DNA of 26,651 nt from Planctomycetota bacterium (GTDB taxonomy: Bacteria; Planctomycetota; PUPC01; DSUN01). Location: NCBI GenBank assembly GCA_016872875.1, contig VGYW01000068.1, positions 1-26,651 of the forward strand. Reading direction: 5' to 3'. The notes below the pieces were generated by a model. The model did no database searches, was not told the origin of the DNA, and was given only the letters and a program-made list of their open reading frames with translations. A program made the position numbers and the translations under genes. Positions 7,401 through 14,026 of this stretch are shown here, piece by piece; the first letter of the stretch is position 1, and every line of letters begins with the position of its first letter.

Positions 7401-7952
7401 CCGCTCTTCGGCGGCGAGACGTGGTACTTCGAGACCCCCTCGGGCCGCACGCTCCTTGTCGGCCACTGCTTCGGTCGCAAGGTCGAGGGCTACGTCGCCG
7501 CACGCTTCCGCCGCAAGGGCATCGTCTACGAGGCCATCGCCAGCCGCGCCGTCGGCGAGGCCGAGGGCATTCAAGACACCTTCCCCGAGGGCACGATGCG
7601 CCTCTACGCGGTCCTCGACTACCGCTGCACCGGCCTCGCCGTCAAGGCCGAGGGCGCCAAGGCCAACCCCGGCGACGTCGTGCGAGTGAACATCGCACTC
7701 AAGATCAGCAGCAAGGACCCCGCCAAGACGGCGGACCTGCACCCCATCCGCCTCCGCATCCACGGCCCCTCGGGCGACCTGCCCGAGTGCCGCCGCGTGG
7801 TCATGCTCCAGGGCGGCGAGGCCGCCGCCGAGTTCCGTCTCGCACTCGACCAGGCCCCCGGCGCCTACGCCATTCTCGCTCAGGACGCCATCTCCGGCCT
7901 CGAGGGCCGCGCCGCCCTCACCGTCCTGAAGCCCGACCCGAAGGGTAGGTAG
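4467..7952 (+). CDS. Large exported GH42-like multidomain protein
   Basis: A 1161-residue exported protein from the start I choose. ATG 4467 gives a clean signal peptide (MTLCLALALCFVAAIGG), whereas the longer open frame from GTG 4338 would begin with repeat-encoded sequence. No good Shine-Dalgarno precedes 4467, so this is inferred from the signal peptide. The middle part (about 545-580) has TLAAFRDWLRKRYADIAELN followed by KAWG, typical of the GH42 beta-galactosidase barrel. About 765-870 resembles the GH42 trimerisation domain (AIAYSYPSWLADP, then KLLVVQQASCLSKEQADGVRRF and EAGGVLLCVG). Flanking regions look like beta-sandwiches. The usual D-N-E acid/base motif before the barrel segment is absent; the corresponding stretch reads LVGLGVGPRL, so activity is doubtful. 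The stop TAG is the first three bases of the palindromic element at 7950-8092. A glycan-binding or degraded hydrolase role is inference. Confidence 0.7.
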   Translation: MTLCLALALCFVAAIGGEPAGPLPAEVQFKTLDLKFVTPHLPLLKKHAKGEVKAFFLVPANGTLGHVRELVQRADMACDYCAVAKPPAPPDALDASDVAEFGKRLAAAQPQVLVTLGIRWHTGLKGRLIGELLGRVREGMGAAVAVRDLKEEPELAAALGGGKEVAEPPLPAVAVAVPAVRRFALGKGRVALVVCPWASDGGAGEAALGDWTALRLPREVARIEALRWRGFEYSYAFLADLARWAAGQESGIAVSDAALKADNVLVAVRNAGEKVMTRVYVTVRTRRWEARAQGEVPAELAPGESRHLVTLNRAPDGGPLALEVHVRGGDGRTLAFGSLGASAYQAVTLNILPDSPFRPAGKPGACVVELQGALPGGKLDVTVEDRFGRLVDRSTHVVQLAEGKARVASLIQGVQPLSAYHEVVARFYSLDAPERVVAEASADLFLLPEGPQAEGLGLGVWEAPGRSALALQGALRTAHDLGFTLHSHSSDDRVLYATGGLKAAYAPVGLAPETAKEEWQKSVRPHYDRGARLVGLGVGPRLPEGFETNPQTLAAFRDWLRKRYADIAELNKAWGAQFADFAQVVPKSRKDLGASPNLAPWLEFRMFLGEVIGERCMKAPADWAADLAPDLAVGEWGLAEPSADWPVDWSRYAKCYRVAARRAEPQGVLEDLFRSFAPEARLGVVVDQGMAEPSPALRLAPWLALMGGGSLAWFWQTGPDGSPRSAVLTSDQRPAAGAAMLAKEVVPEITGGADSLLLASKFSPDPIAIAYSYPSWLADPAALARGAKTVVEELGFQHLYVAMDDVAAGRLEKDGFKLLVVQQASCLSKEQADGVRRFVEAGGVLLCVGRSGWRDLRGAPHAEGSLLDALAGVDTSKAKPLGRTLSTPSGEPLLTLAVAEGGVAAKEASTLASAALDEKTLLPVWTQRDLGKGKVYWLNTAVAPEEPEAVRRSHWDIFDHVIGMAGVKPRCRFYAGEQPLFGGETWYFETPSGRTLLVGHCFGRKVEGYVAARFRRKGIVYEAIASRAVGEAEGIQDTFPEGTMRLYAVLDYRCTGLAVKAEGAKANPGDVVRVNIALKISSKDPAKTADLHPIRLRIHGPSGDLPECRRVVMLQGGEAAAEFRLALDQAPGAYAILAQDAISGLEGRAALTVLKPDPKGR

Positions 7953-8092
7953 TTTCTGTTGCGGAAAGTCGCCCGCGCGAGACTGGGAGCAACAGACCGC
8001 CTAAAGGCCGAACTACAAACAGGGAGATGCCGCGTTCGTAGTTCGGCCTTCAGGCGGTCTTTGACGCCGGTGACTTTCCGCAACAGAAACTA
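7950..8092. repeat. Nested palindromic element with 21-bp perfect outer arms
   Basis: Outer arms 7950-7970 and 8072-8092 are perfect reverse complements (left arm begins TAGTTTCTGTTGCGG). Inside, 7995-8020 and 8034-8059 form a second inverted pair with 2 mismatches in 26; its core GACCGCCTAAAGGCC / GGCCTTCAGGCGGTC is shared with the repeats at 8134, 11052 and 13884. The element starts exactly at the GH42-like stop codon. A 16-base direct repeat, TAGGTAGTTTCTGTTG (7946-7961) and TAGGTAGCTTCTGTTG (8091-8106), overlaps both ends with one mismatch. Confidence 0.75.
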
Positions 8093-8133
8093 GGTAGCTT
8101 CTGTTGAGGAGGGCGGCCCACAGCGGGGCCCGC

Positions 8134-8213
8134 GTTTGTAGTGCGGGCTTCAGCCCGTATCCGCATGGCGGGAGCGCCAATCCAGGATACGGCCTGAAGG
8201 CCGCACTACGAAC
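8134..8213. repeat. REP/BIME-like inverted hairpin pair, GTAG type
   Basis: GTTTGTAGTGCGGGCTTCAG at the left faces CTGAAGGCCGCACTACGAAC at the right, each containing a short hairpin with a TTCA-type loop preceded by GTAG. A 9-base direct repeat CCACAGCGG flanks it at 8118-8126 and 8225-8233, a possible target duplication. It occupies most of the leader of the beta-helix gene. Together with 7950-8092 it accounts for nearly all of the 7953-8251 gap. Confidence 0.7.
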
Positions 8214-8251
8214 TGCGGCCCTCCACAGCGGCGACCGGACAGGAGAGAGCC

Positions 8252-9850
8252 ATGCTGGGACGGCGTACTCTCGCGGCGATGCTCCTCGCGCAAGCCAGCT
8301 TGGTGTGGGGCGCCGAGCGAGCCATCGTGGACGCCGCGAAGTTCGTTGACCGCTCGCTCGGCGACTGCGGGATTCAGCGGGCCATCGACTCCCTGCCCAA
8401 AGAGGGCGGCATCGTGGAGCTGCCCGAGGGACGCTTCCCGCTCGAGCGATACCTGTTCCTCAAGAGCGGCACGACCCTTCGCGGGAAGGGGCGGAAGACC
8501 ATTCTTGCCGCAGGCAAGCCCGAGACCCGCCGCAACGTGGCAAAGGACGCGCCCGCGAACAGCACGGAGATCGCGGTCGAGGGCGACCTTGCCGGCCTGA
8601 GGCCCGGCATGCTCGCCACAGCCTGGCGCTTCCGCGACCCAGGCTGGGTCGGCCACATCAAGCACTATCGGGTCAAGGAGATTCGCGGCCAGACCGTCGT
8701 CTTCGCCGAGCCTGTCAAGTGCGAGATGCTGCTGCGGAACAAGGCCCAGCTCTCCTGGGGCTTCACCACCGCGCTCGCCGCCCCCACGAAGAAGGGCGAC
8801 AAGGCCATCCAGGTCGAGCATCCCGAATTCCTCCCGCCCGGCACGGGCATCACCTTCGCGGGGGACGGCGACCTGTGGAACCACCACTTCAACGCCATCG
8901 TCGCCGCCCAGGGCAACACCCTCACCCTCGAACGCGCCGTCGGCGTCAACGCTCAGCAGGGCACACACGTCCACCACGCCTACTCAGCCATCACCGCCGA
9001 TGGGCAGGAGAACATCGCCATCGAGGGCCTCGACATCGAGGGCTGGCCGGGCGAGGAGAGGCCGGTCAAGCGCGACTTCTACTTCAGCGCCGTCCAGCTC
9101 GTCCGCACCAGCAACATCCTCGTCCGCGACCTCCACGTCCGCGATTGGCAGGCCGACGGCGTGTCCATCCAGGCCGGCAAGAACTGCCTGGTCGACCACT
9201 GCGTGGCCACGGGCAACTCAGGCCACGGCTTCCACTCCGGCACCGACTTCACCGATGGCCTGTGGCAGAACCTCAAGGCCACCGCCAACGGCGCCGACGG
9301 CTTCTACTACTGCTGGCACGACAAGAACGTGGTGGTCCGCAACTGCGTCCTCAGCGAGAACCGCGGCCACGGCGTCGGCGGACTCGGCAACCCAGGCGAC
9401 CGCCGCTGCACCGTCGAGGGCAACACCATCGAGCGCAATGGCAAGGCTGGCATCGAGGTCAACGGCGGAATGGCCTCAGGCTCCGTCATCCGCAACAACA
9501 TCGTCCGCGACAACTCCCGCTCCAAGCCCGGCCAGTGGCCCGGCATCGCCCTCTTCGCCTCCGCCGAGGATGCCCGCGGCTACACCGTCGAGGCCAACGT
9601 CGTCGAGAGCACCCTCCCCGAGCCCACCCAATGGGTCGGCATCGAGGAGCGCTGCGGCGACCCGCCCCGCCGCGAGGTCGAGCGCGACGGCAAGAAGGTC
9701 GTCGAGTCCCGCATCGCCGACGAAAACGTCATCCGAGGCAACAAGCTCTCCGGCCACAAGGCCGCCGACATCCTCCTGGTCGGCCCCCGGACCGTGTGCG
9801 AGGACAACCCCTGTGCACGGGTGAAGCCGGCGCCCGCTCTGCCGAAGTGA
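8252..9850 (+). CDS. Exported right-handed parallel beta-helix protein
   Basis: A 532-residue exported protein. The signal peptide is MLGRRTLAAMLLAQASLVWG with cleavage near A-E. Residues about 40-90 (GIQRAIDSLPKEGGIVELPEG, then LFLKSGTTLRGKGRKTIL) are the capping and first-coil region typical of pectate-lyase-fold proteins. Residues about 250-430 hold repeated coils with N-N, N-T and N-I ladders such as ENIAIEGLDIEG, SNILVRDLHVRDW, NCLVDHCVATGNSGHGF, NVVVRNCVLSENRGHGVGG and CTVEGNTIERNGKAGIEVNGG. This is the NosD/PbH1 repeat pattern. Family members include polysaccharide lyases, hydrolases and epimerases as well as binding proteins; I cannot identify catalytic residues with confidence. An AGGAG-type Shine-Dalgarno lies just upstream of ATG 8252. 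A role in extracellular polysaccharide processing is inferred from fold and neighbours. Confidence 0.8.
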   Translation: MLGRRTLAAMLLAQASLVWGAERAIVDAAKFVDRSLGDCGIQRAIDSLPKEGGIVELPEGRFPLERYLFLKSGTTLRGKGRKTILAAGKPETRRNVAKDAPANSTEIAVEGDLAGLRPGMLATAWRFRDPGWVGHIKHYRVKEIRGQTVVFAEPVKCEMLLRNKAQLSWGFTTALAAPTKKGDKAIQVEHPEFLPPGTGITFAGDGDLWNHHFNAIVAAQGNTLTLERAVGVNAQQGTHVHHAYSAITADGQENIAIEGLDIEGWPGEERPVKRDFYFSAVQLVRTSNILVRDLHVRDWQADGVSIQAGKNCLVDHCVATGNSGHGFHSGTDFTDGLWQNLKATANGADGFYYCWHDKNVVVRNCVLSENRGHGVGGLGNPGDRRCTVEGNTIERNGKAGIEVNGGMASGSVIRNNIVRDNSRSKPGQWPGIALFASAEDARGYTVEANVVESTLPEPTQWVGIEERCGDPPRREVERDGKKVVESRIADENVIRGNKLSGHKAADILLVGPRTVCEDNPCARVKPAPALPK

Positions 9851-10160
9851 AGTAGAGGTGATGCGTCCGCGTCCGTTGACGGTCGCCGGTGCGCCGTTCG
9901 GGTGGGGCGCCTCGGTGCGCGGGGCATGTTGATTTGGCCCCCGGCTATGTTGACAAGTGGCAACATGCCATAAGCGTCGTAACGATAAGATGTTATGGCA
10001 TGATCTCAGCCATTGGCGGCCAGGTCGAGTTGTCAGGCGGCAACATGGCCTGCCCGGCCCGCCATTATGGCAGGCCGGGGCCGGGCGGCAGAATATTCGT
10101 ATGTGTTTCACAGTCAATCAGATACGTCAATCCGATTTCCGCTTTGCAGGTCGGGCGCGG
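9851..10160. other. Intergenic region with CATGTTG motifs and inverted repeats
   Basis: There is no gene here that I can support. It carries a 10-bp inverted repeat CATGCCATAA / TTATGGCATG (9964-9973 and 9993-10002), a GGCCTGCC / GGCAGGCC pair (10047-10054 and 10069-10076), and four occurrences of CATGTTG or its complement or a one-base variant (near 9925, 9947, 9961 and 10041). It lies upstream of a sigma-54-type promoter, where activator sites are expected. Confidence 0.5.
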
Positions 10161-10176
10161 CGGCACGGAAATTGCT
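10161..10176 (+). promoter_or_regulatory. Sigma-54-type (-24/-12) promoter of the PEP-CTERM gene
   Basis: CGGCACG-GAAA-TTGCT matches the -24/-12 consensus TGGCACG-N4-TTGCW at all but the first base. The invariant GG (10162-10163) and GC (10174-10175) have the required 10-base separation. The start codon is about 74 bases downstream of the -12 GC. In PEP-CTERM bacteria an NtrC-family regulator (PrsR) with its kinase PrsK is known to drive such genes through sigma-54, which agrees with the placement. Confidence 0.7.
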
Positions 10177-10248
10177 CCATGGTAGGTCGGTGGAAGGTGA
10201 CTAAAACCCGGTATCACTGGCAGCAGTGATCAGGCGAGAGGAACATCT

Positions 10249-10923
10249 GTGAGCATGATAGGCAAGCGGACTGCCCTCGTGGTGCTCCTGGCCGTCGCGG
10301 CTAGCGCCTCGGCCAACATGGTTGTTGACAACCTCCTGAGCGGTCCTGTCGAGTTCAGCACCCCAAGCAACACGCTTGGGACATGGACCGGCTCGGTCGC
10401 CGCCTCTACGGTCTGGGGAGGCGTACGCGACTGGAGTGTGACGGTCTTGCAGACCGCCGTAGGTGGGCGGGCGCGAGTATACGTGGACACTGGGGGGGTC
10501 GGCGGGCTGGACAACTCGTCGAGCGTTCGCTCTGAGCTGACTTTCGAGTACGGCTCATTCACCAGCGCCGGGCCGCAGGGGGCCGATTGGCAGGCGATAT
10601 ACGGCCTTCTGGTCACTGTCATGTCGCTCAGCGAGACCGGCAGCTTGTATGCAACGATTGACGCAGGGGGCACTGTATACACAAGCATCGCGAACGCGCA
10701 GACGATAGACCACACGGGCGACTATATCATCCCCTTCGGCCACTTCGCGCCAGCGGGCATGAATCTCGCTCAAGTGGATGGCGTCACGTACACGTTCGCC
10801 GGCAACGTGCGCGGGTTCGATGTGGATTTCACCTTTCTGGGCGTCACGCCCGAGCCGACGACGCTCGTGGTGCTGGGCGCGGGGCTGCTGGCCCTCGCCC
10901 GCCGCCGCCGCAAGAAGGCCTGA
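10249..10923 (+). CDS. PEP-CTERM sorting-domain protein
   Basis: A 224-residue exported protein with a signal peptide (about residues 1-23, positive start IGKR then ALVVLLAVAASASA) and a C-terminal sorting tag: PEP motif in VTPEPTTLVVLGAGLLALA followed by RRRRKKA. Exosortase recognises PEP-CTERM tags, removes the C-terminal part and routes the protein to the cell surface or matrix, often in exopolysaccharide-producing bacteria. The middle (about 25-195) is Gly, Ser and Thr rich beta-type sequence with no recognised domain. I choose GTG 10249 because GAGAGGA (10236-10242) lies 6 bases upstream; ATG 10255 would be 12 bases away. The gene is flanked by a sigma-54-type promoter and a terminator, so it is a single-gene unit. 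No exosortase gene is in the window. Confidence 0.85.
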   Translation: MSMIGKRTALVVLLAVAASASANMVVDNLLSGPVEFSTPSNTLGTWTGSVAASTVWGGVRDWSVTVLQTAVGGRARVYVDTGGVGGLDNSSSVRSELTFEYGSFTSAGPQGADWQAIYGLLVTVMSLSETGSLYATIDAGGTVYTSIANAQTIDHTGDYIIPFGHFAPAGMNLAQVDGVTYTFAGNVRGFDVDFTFLGVTPEPTTLVVLGAGLLALARRRRKKA

Positions 10924-10950
10924 TGGGAGGCATTGGGGTTGCGAACGCAG

Positions 10951-10981
10951 AACCCCTGGGGGCACGGCTCCCAGGGGTTTT
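10951..10981 (+). terminator. Intrinsic terminator after the PEP-CTERM gene
   Basis: AACCCCTGGG (10951-10960) and CCCAGGGGTT (10970-10979) form a 10-bp perfect stem with a 9-base loop, ending in TTTT (10978-10981). It lies 28 bases past the stop codon. Confidence 0.8.
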
Positions 10982-11006
10982 CCATGAACACAGAACGAAG
11001 GCAGAG

Positions 11007-11165
11007 GGTGTCAGGTCTTGAGGGCGTGTTGCCCAAAGGGTGGACTCGTTGGGAGTCCCGCCTTCAGGCGGTCTTCTCTTGCCCCAAACCGCCTAAAGGC
11101 GGGACTCCGAACGGGGTGGTTCCCCCGAACCGGATTCGGGCAACACGCCCTCAAGACCTGACACC
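11007..11165. repeat. MITE-like nested palindrome with 28-bp perfect arms
   Basis: Outer arms 11007-11034 and 11138-11165 are perfect reverse complements (left arm begins GGTGTCAGGTCTTGAGGG). Nested inside is a second inverted pair, GGAGTCCCGCCTTCAGGCGG at 11052 and its partner ending at 11108 (one T/C difference). The same core occurs at 13884-13950. The element fills the gap between the PEP-CTERM terminator and the ThuA gene. I found no flanking direct repeat. Confidence 0.75.
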
Positions 11166-11191
11166 GTTGACACGACGCGAAAGGAGAAGCT

Positions 11192-11902
11192 GTGGGCAAG
11201 ATCAGGACGCTGCTGCTTTCGGGGGCGAATAACCATGATTGGAAGCGGTCGTCGCCGTTCCTGCGGGACGTGCTGGAGAAGTCGGGACGGTTCGCGGTGA
11301 CGATGACGGAGGACCCGTCGGCGGCGCTGGAGGATGCGAAGGCGCTGAGGCGCTTCCAGCTCATCTTCTCCGACTACAACGGCCCGGCGTGGGGCGAGGC
11401 GGCGAAGGCCAACTTCGTCGCCGCCATCGAGGGCGGCACGGGCCTCGTCATCCTCCATGCTGCCGACAATGCCTTCACAGGCTGGGTCGAGTACGAGAAG
11501 ATGGTGGCCCTGATGTGGCGCGAGGGGACGGGCCACGGGGCCTACCACGAGTTCGAGGTGAAGATCACCGACAAGGACCACCCCATCACCCGCGGCCTCG
11601 AGGACTTCCGCCTCTGGGACGAGCTGTACCACCGTCTCGTCCACATGCACAACGCGCCGTACCGCGTGCTGGCGACGGCCTACTCGGCCCCTGAGACCGG
11701 CGGCACGGGCAACGACGAGCCGATGATGACCGTGCAGCAGTATGGCAAGGGCCGCATCTACCACCACGTCATGGGCCACGTCTGGCCCGGCGACCCGGCC
11801 CAGCACAAGGGCTGCTCGATGATGACCTTCGAGAACGCCATGTTCCAGAAGTCGCTTCTCCGCGGCTGCGAATGGGCCGCCACGGGCCAGGTAACGGAGT
11901 GA
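11192..11902 (+). CDS. ThuA-domain protein
   Basis: A 236-residue soluble protein covering a full ThuA-like domain, a class I glutamine amidotransferase-like fold named after a trehalose-utilisation protein. Landmarks are the opening strand IRTLLLSGANNHDWKRSSPFL, the FQLIFSDYNGPAW segment, GGTGLVILHAADNAF (the elbow region), HEFEVKITDKDHPITRGLEDF, DELYHRL and the closing GKGRIYHHVMGHVWPG. All are standard for the family. The catalytic cysteine of true amidotransferases is not present at the elbow (HAADN). The exact reaction is unknown; relatives take part in sugar metabolism, often beside Gfo/Idh/MocA oxidoreductases. There is no signal peptide. GTG 11192 has AAGGAG 5 bases upstream. No terminator separates it from the following genes, but a new promoter occurs at 12006. 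Confidence 0.85.
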   Translation: MGKIRTLLLSGANNHDWKRSSPFLRDVLEKSGRFAVTMTEDPSAALEDAKALRRFQLIFSDYNGPAWGEAAKANFVAAIEGGTGLVILHAADNAFTGWVEYEKMVALMWREGTGHGAYHEFEVKITDKDHPITRGLEDFRLWDELYHRLVHMHNAPYRVLATAYSAPETGGTGNDEPMMTVQQYGKGRIYHHVMGHVWPGDPAQHKGCSMMTFENAMFQKSLLRGCEWAATGQVTE

Positions 11903-12005
11903 CGAGTGGCGAGTGACAAGTGGCAAGACCCGTCACACACGTCCCACAGGTCCCACTTCTCTCACGTAGCCGGTGGCGAGTCACGAGCGACAGGGGCCAT
12001 CAGCC

Positions 12006-12034
12006 TTGACGCGACCGGGGGAAACAGATACTAT
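12006..12034 (+). promoter_or_regulatory. Sigma70-type promoter of the ATPase/DUF4276 cassette
   Basis: TTGACG (12006-12011), a 17-base spacer and TACTAT (12029-12034), 55 bases before the ATPase start. Confidence 0.65.
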
Positions 12035-12089
12035 TCGGCAGGTGACCTGGATGCTGTGTGTCCTGTGACGGCTTGCAGAGGACTACGAC

Positions 12090-13196
12090 GTGAACCGCAT
12101 CCGACGCCTCGCGGTCAGAGGTTTCAAGTCCATTCAAGAGATGGACATTGAGCTTGGCCCGATCAACGTCCTGATCGGCGCCAACGGAGCGGGGAAGTCA
12201 AACCTAGCTTCCTTCTTCCCCATGGTGAACGCCCTTTCCACCGGGAGCCTTCAGGATTGGGTGGTCCGATCTGGCGGTGCCAACGCTCTGCTCCACTATG
12301 GGGTGAAGAGAACCGCGAGTGTGGAGGCCGCCATCGAGTTCCAATCTGGTTCGGAAACGATCACGTACCAGGTGACGCTTGCTGCTACGGCGCCGGACAC
12401 GTTGAATCCCACGATAGAGGCCGTCTCGCCCGGTCTTGGCCTTCCGGGACCACGGGGAACGGCGTTTGACCCCCACGAGAAGGAAAGCCAATTGCGCGTG
12501 CTGGAACGGGGCGGCGTGGAACCCGCGACCGTCGTGAGGCGGATCCTCACTGGGTGCCGCGTGTTCCAGTTCCATGACACATCTGCTTTCTCGCGCATTC
12601 GGACGACGTCGTATCTGAGGAACAACCAAAGCCTGATGGGCGACGGGGGCAACGTGGCCGCTTTCCTCTACATGCTTAGGGAGACCCAGCCGGACTACTA
12701 TCGCAGGATCGTGGGCTGTATCCGCGATGTGGCGCCGCACTTTGGGGATTTCGACTTGGAGCCGGAGAAACTGAACCCGGAGTCGATCCTCCTCAAGTGG
12801 CGCGAAGCTGGGGAGGAGTACCCGTTCGGGCCCCACCAACTCCCTGACGGCTTGCTGCGATTCATGGCTCTGGCGACCCTTCTTCTCCAGCCCGACGATT
12901 CGCTGCCAGCCATCATCGTCATTGATGAGCCCGAGCTGGGTCTCCACCCGTACGCTATCAACGTGTTAGGGGGGCTCGTCCGGAAAGCTGCGGCGCGCTG
13001 CCAGTTGATCCTCGCCACGCAGTCGGTGAATCTCGTGGACCAGTTCGATCCCAACGAGATCATCGTCGTGGAGCGCCATGGCGGCCCCTCCTTCTTCCAT
13101 CGCCTCCAGCCCGAAGAACTCACGGAGTGGCTGGAGAGGTATACCCTGAGTGAACTGTGGGAGAAGAACGTCATCGGGGGGAGGCCCTCGCGGTGA
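12090..13196 (+). CDS. OLD-like AAA/ABC-type ATPase of a two-gene defence cassette
   Basis: A 368-residue ATPase of the SMC/RecF/OLD type (AAA_21-like). It opens with the family hallmark NRIRRLAVRGFKSIQEMDIE and then Walker A GANGAGKS (30-37). A middle insert (about 70-215) is followed by the signature-like LPDGLLRF (251-258) and Walker B with catalytic Glu IIVIDEPE (275-282), then GLHP and the switch segment ILATQSVNLVDQF, where Gln replaces the histidine of classical ABC proteins. OLD-family ATPases regulate a TOPRIM nuclease, either fused or encoded next door; here the partner overlaps its stop codon. GTG 12090 is chosen: AGAGGA (12077-12082) is 7 bases upstream and translation begins right at the conserved motif. 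The DNA is less extreme in GC than the flanking metabolic genes, consistent with acquisition. A phage-defence role is inferred from the pairing. Confidence 0.8.
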   Translation: MNRIRRLAVRGFKSIQEMDIELGPINVLIGANGAGKSNLASFFPMVNALSTGSLQDWVVRSGGANALLHYGVKRTASVEAAIEFQSGSETITYQVTLAATAPDTLNPTIEAVSPGLGLPGPRGTAFDPHEKESQLRVLERGGVEPATVVRRILTGCRVFQFHDTSAFSRIRTTSYLRNNQSLMGDGGNVAAFLYMLRETQPDYYRRIVGCIRDVAPHFGDFDLEPEKLNPESILLKWREAGEEYPFGPHQLPDGLLRFMALATLLLQPDDSLPAIIVIDEPELGLHPYAINVLGGLVRKAAARCQLILATQSVNLVDQFDPNEIIVVERHGGPSFFHRLQPEELTEWLERYTLSELWEKNVIGGRPSR

Positions 13197-13870
13197 TTCG
13201 GCTGAACATCGTGGTCGAAGGGCAGACGGAGGAGGCATTTGTCCGCGACCTGCTCGGGCCCCACTTGGCCTCCTTTGGTGTGGGTTGCTCTGCTCGTTGC
13301 GCACAGACCGGAAGGAAACGTGGGAAGGTCTTCAAGGGTGGGGTTCTGGACTACGAGCAGTTCCGACACGATCTCGTGGATTGGATGAAGCAGGACCAGC
13401 GTCGGGATGCCTTCTTCTCGACGTTGATCGACCTGTACCGCCTGCCTTCAGACTTCCCTGGTTACGAGGCTGCCGCAGACGCTCCTGACGTGTACGCGAG
13501 GGTAGAGACTCTCGAGGACGCCTTTTCAAAGGAGATTCGCCACCATCTTGGCCACTTCGTACCTCACATCCAGCCCTACGAGTTTGAGGCGCTCTTGTTC
13601 TCCCGCCCGGCAGTTCTCGCTGCGGCGTTCCCTCGCGAGCCTGAGGCGCTCAAGCGATTGCAGGACACGGCCAGCCACTTCGACTCCCCAGAACATATCA
13701 ATGACGATGACCCGCCGTCCAAGAGGCTCCTGGCTCTTCTGCCAGAGTACGACAAGGTTGGGGATGGCCCGTTCATCGCCACCTCGATTGGCCTTGATAC
13801 GATCCGCAGCACATGCCAGCACTTCGACCGGTGGCTTCGCAAGCTCGAGTGCCTGAGCGGAATGCCGTGA
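13193..13870 (+). CDS. DUF4276 (TOPRIM-like) partner protein, 3' end altered by insertion
   Basis: A 225-residue protein of the DUF4276 family. Conserved segments are the N-terminal strand and loop IVVEGQTEEAFVRDLL (TOPRIM-type Gly-Glu), TLIDLYRLPSDFPGY (acidic motif) and HIQPYEFEALLFS. These support a metal-dependent TOPRIM-like nuclease fold; activity is inferred. GTG 13193 overlaps the ATPase stop (GTGA), with GGGGGAGG ending 8 bases upstream, so the two are translationally coupled. An upstream in-frame ATG at 13157 would add 12 unrelated residues and is rejected. The 3' end is unusual: the last codons (GMP stop) come from an inserted palindromic element. Reading across the 12-bp direct repeat as if the element were removed gives an ending of SGQA and a TGA at what is now 14014-14016. 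The protein is otherwise intact. Confidence 0.8.
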   Translation: MIRLNIVVEGQTEEAFVRDLLGPHLASFGVGCSARCAQTGRKRGKVFKGGVLDYEQFRHDLVDWMKQDQRRDAFFSTLIDLYRLPSDFPGYEAAADAPDVYARVETLEDAFSKEIRHHLGHFVPHIQPYEFEALLFSRPAVLAAAFPREPEALKRLQDTASHFDSPEHINDDDPPSKRLLALLPEYDKVGDGPFIATSIGLDTIRSTCQHFDRWLRKLECLSGMP

Positions 13871-14006
13871 AGATAAGGCACTTCCGCCTGAAGGCGGGAC
13901 TCCGAACGAGTCCACAACCTGTTCGGAGTCCCGCCTTTAGGCGGTCTTCTCCTTCCGTTCGCGGGCGAGTGCCCGCCTTATCTTCACGCCATTCGTGCCT
14001 GAGCGG
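13849..14006. repeat. Palindromic element inserted in the DUF4276 3' end, with 12-bp direct repeats
   Basis: GTGCCTGAGCGG occurs at 13849-13860 and again at 13995-14006. Between them the element has terminal arms AATGCCGTGAAGATAAGGC (13861-13879) and GCCTTATCTTCACGCCATT (13975-13993), complementary with one mismatch. A nested inner pair CCGCCTGAAGGCGGGACTCC / GGAGTCCCGCCTTTAGGCGG is shared with the element at 11007-11165. The direct repeats look like a target-site duplication, and the empty site can be reconstructed. Confidence 0.8.
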
Positions 14007-14026
14007 CCAAGCGTGAGGGTCTGTAG

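Noticed and set aside
13157..13192. Upstream ATG for the DUF4276 gene
   Set aside because: It adds 12 residues unrelated to the family; GTG 13193 has better spacing and begins at the conserved strand.
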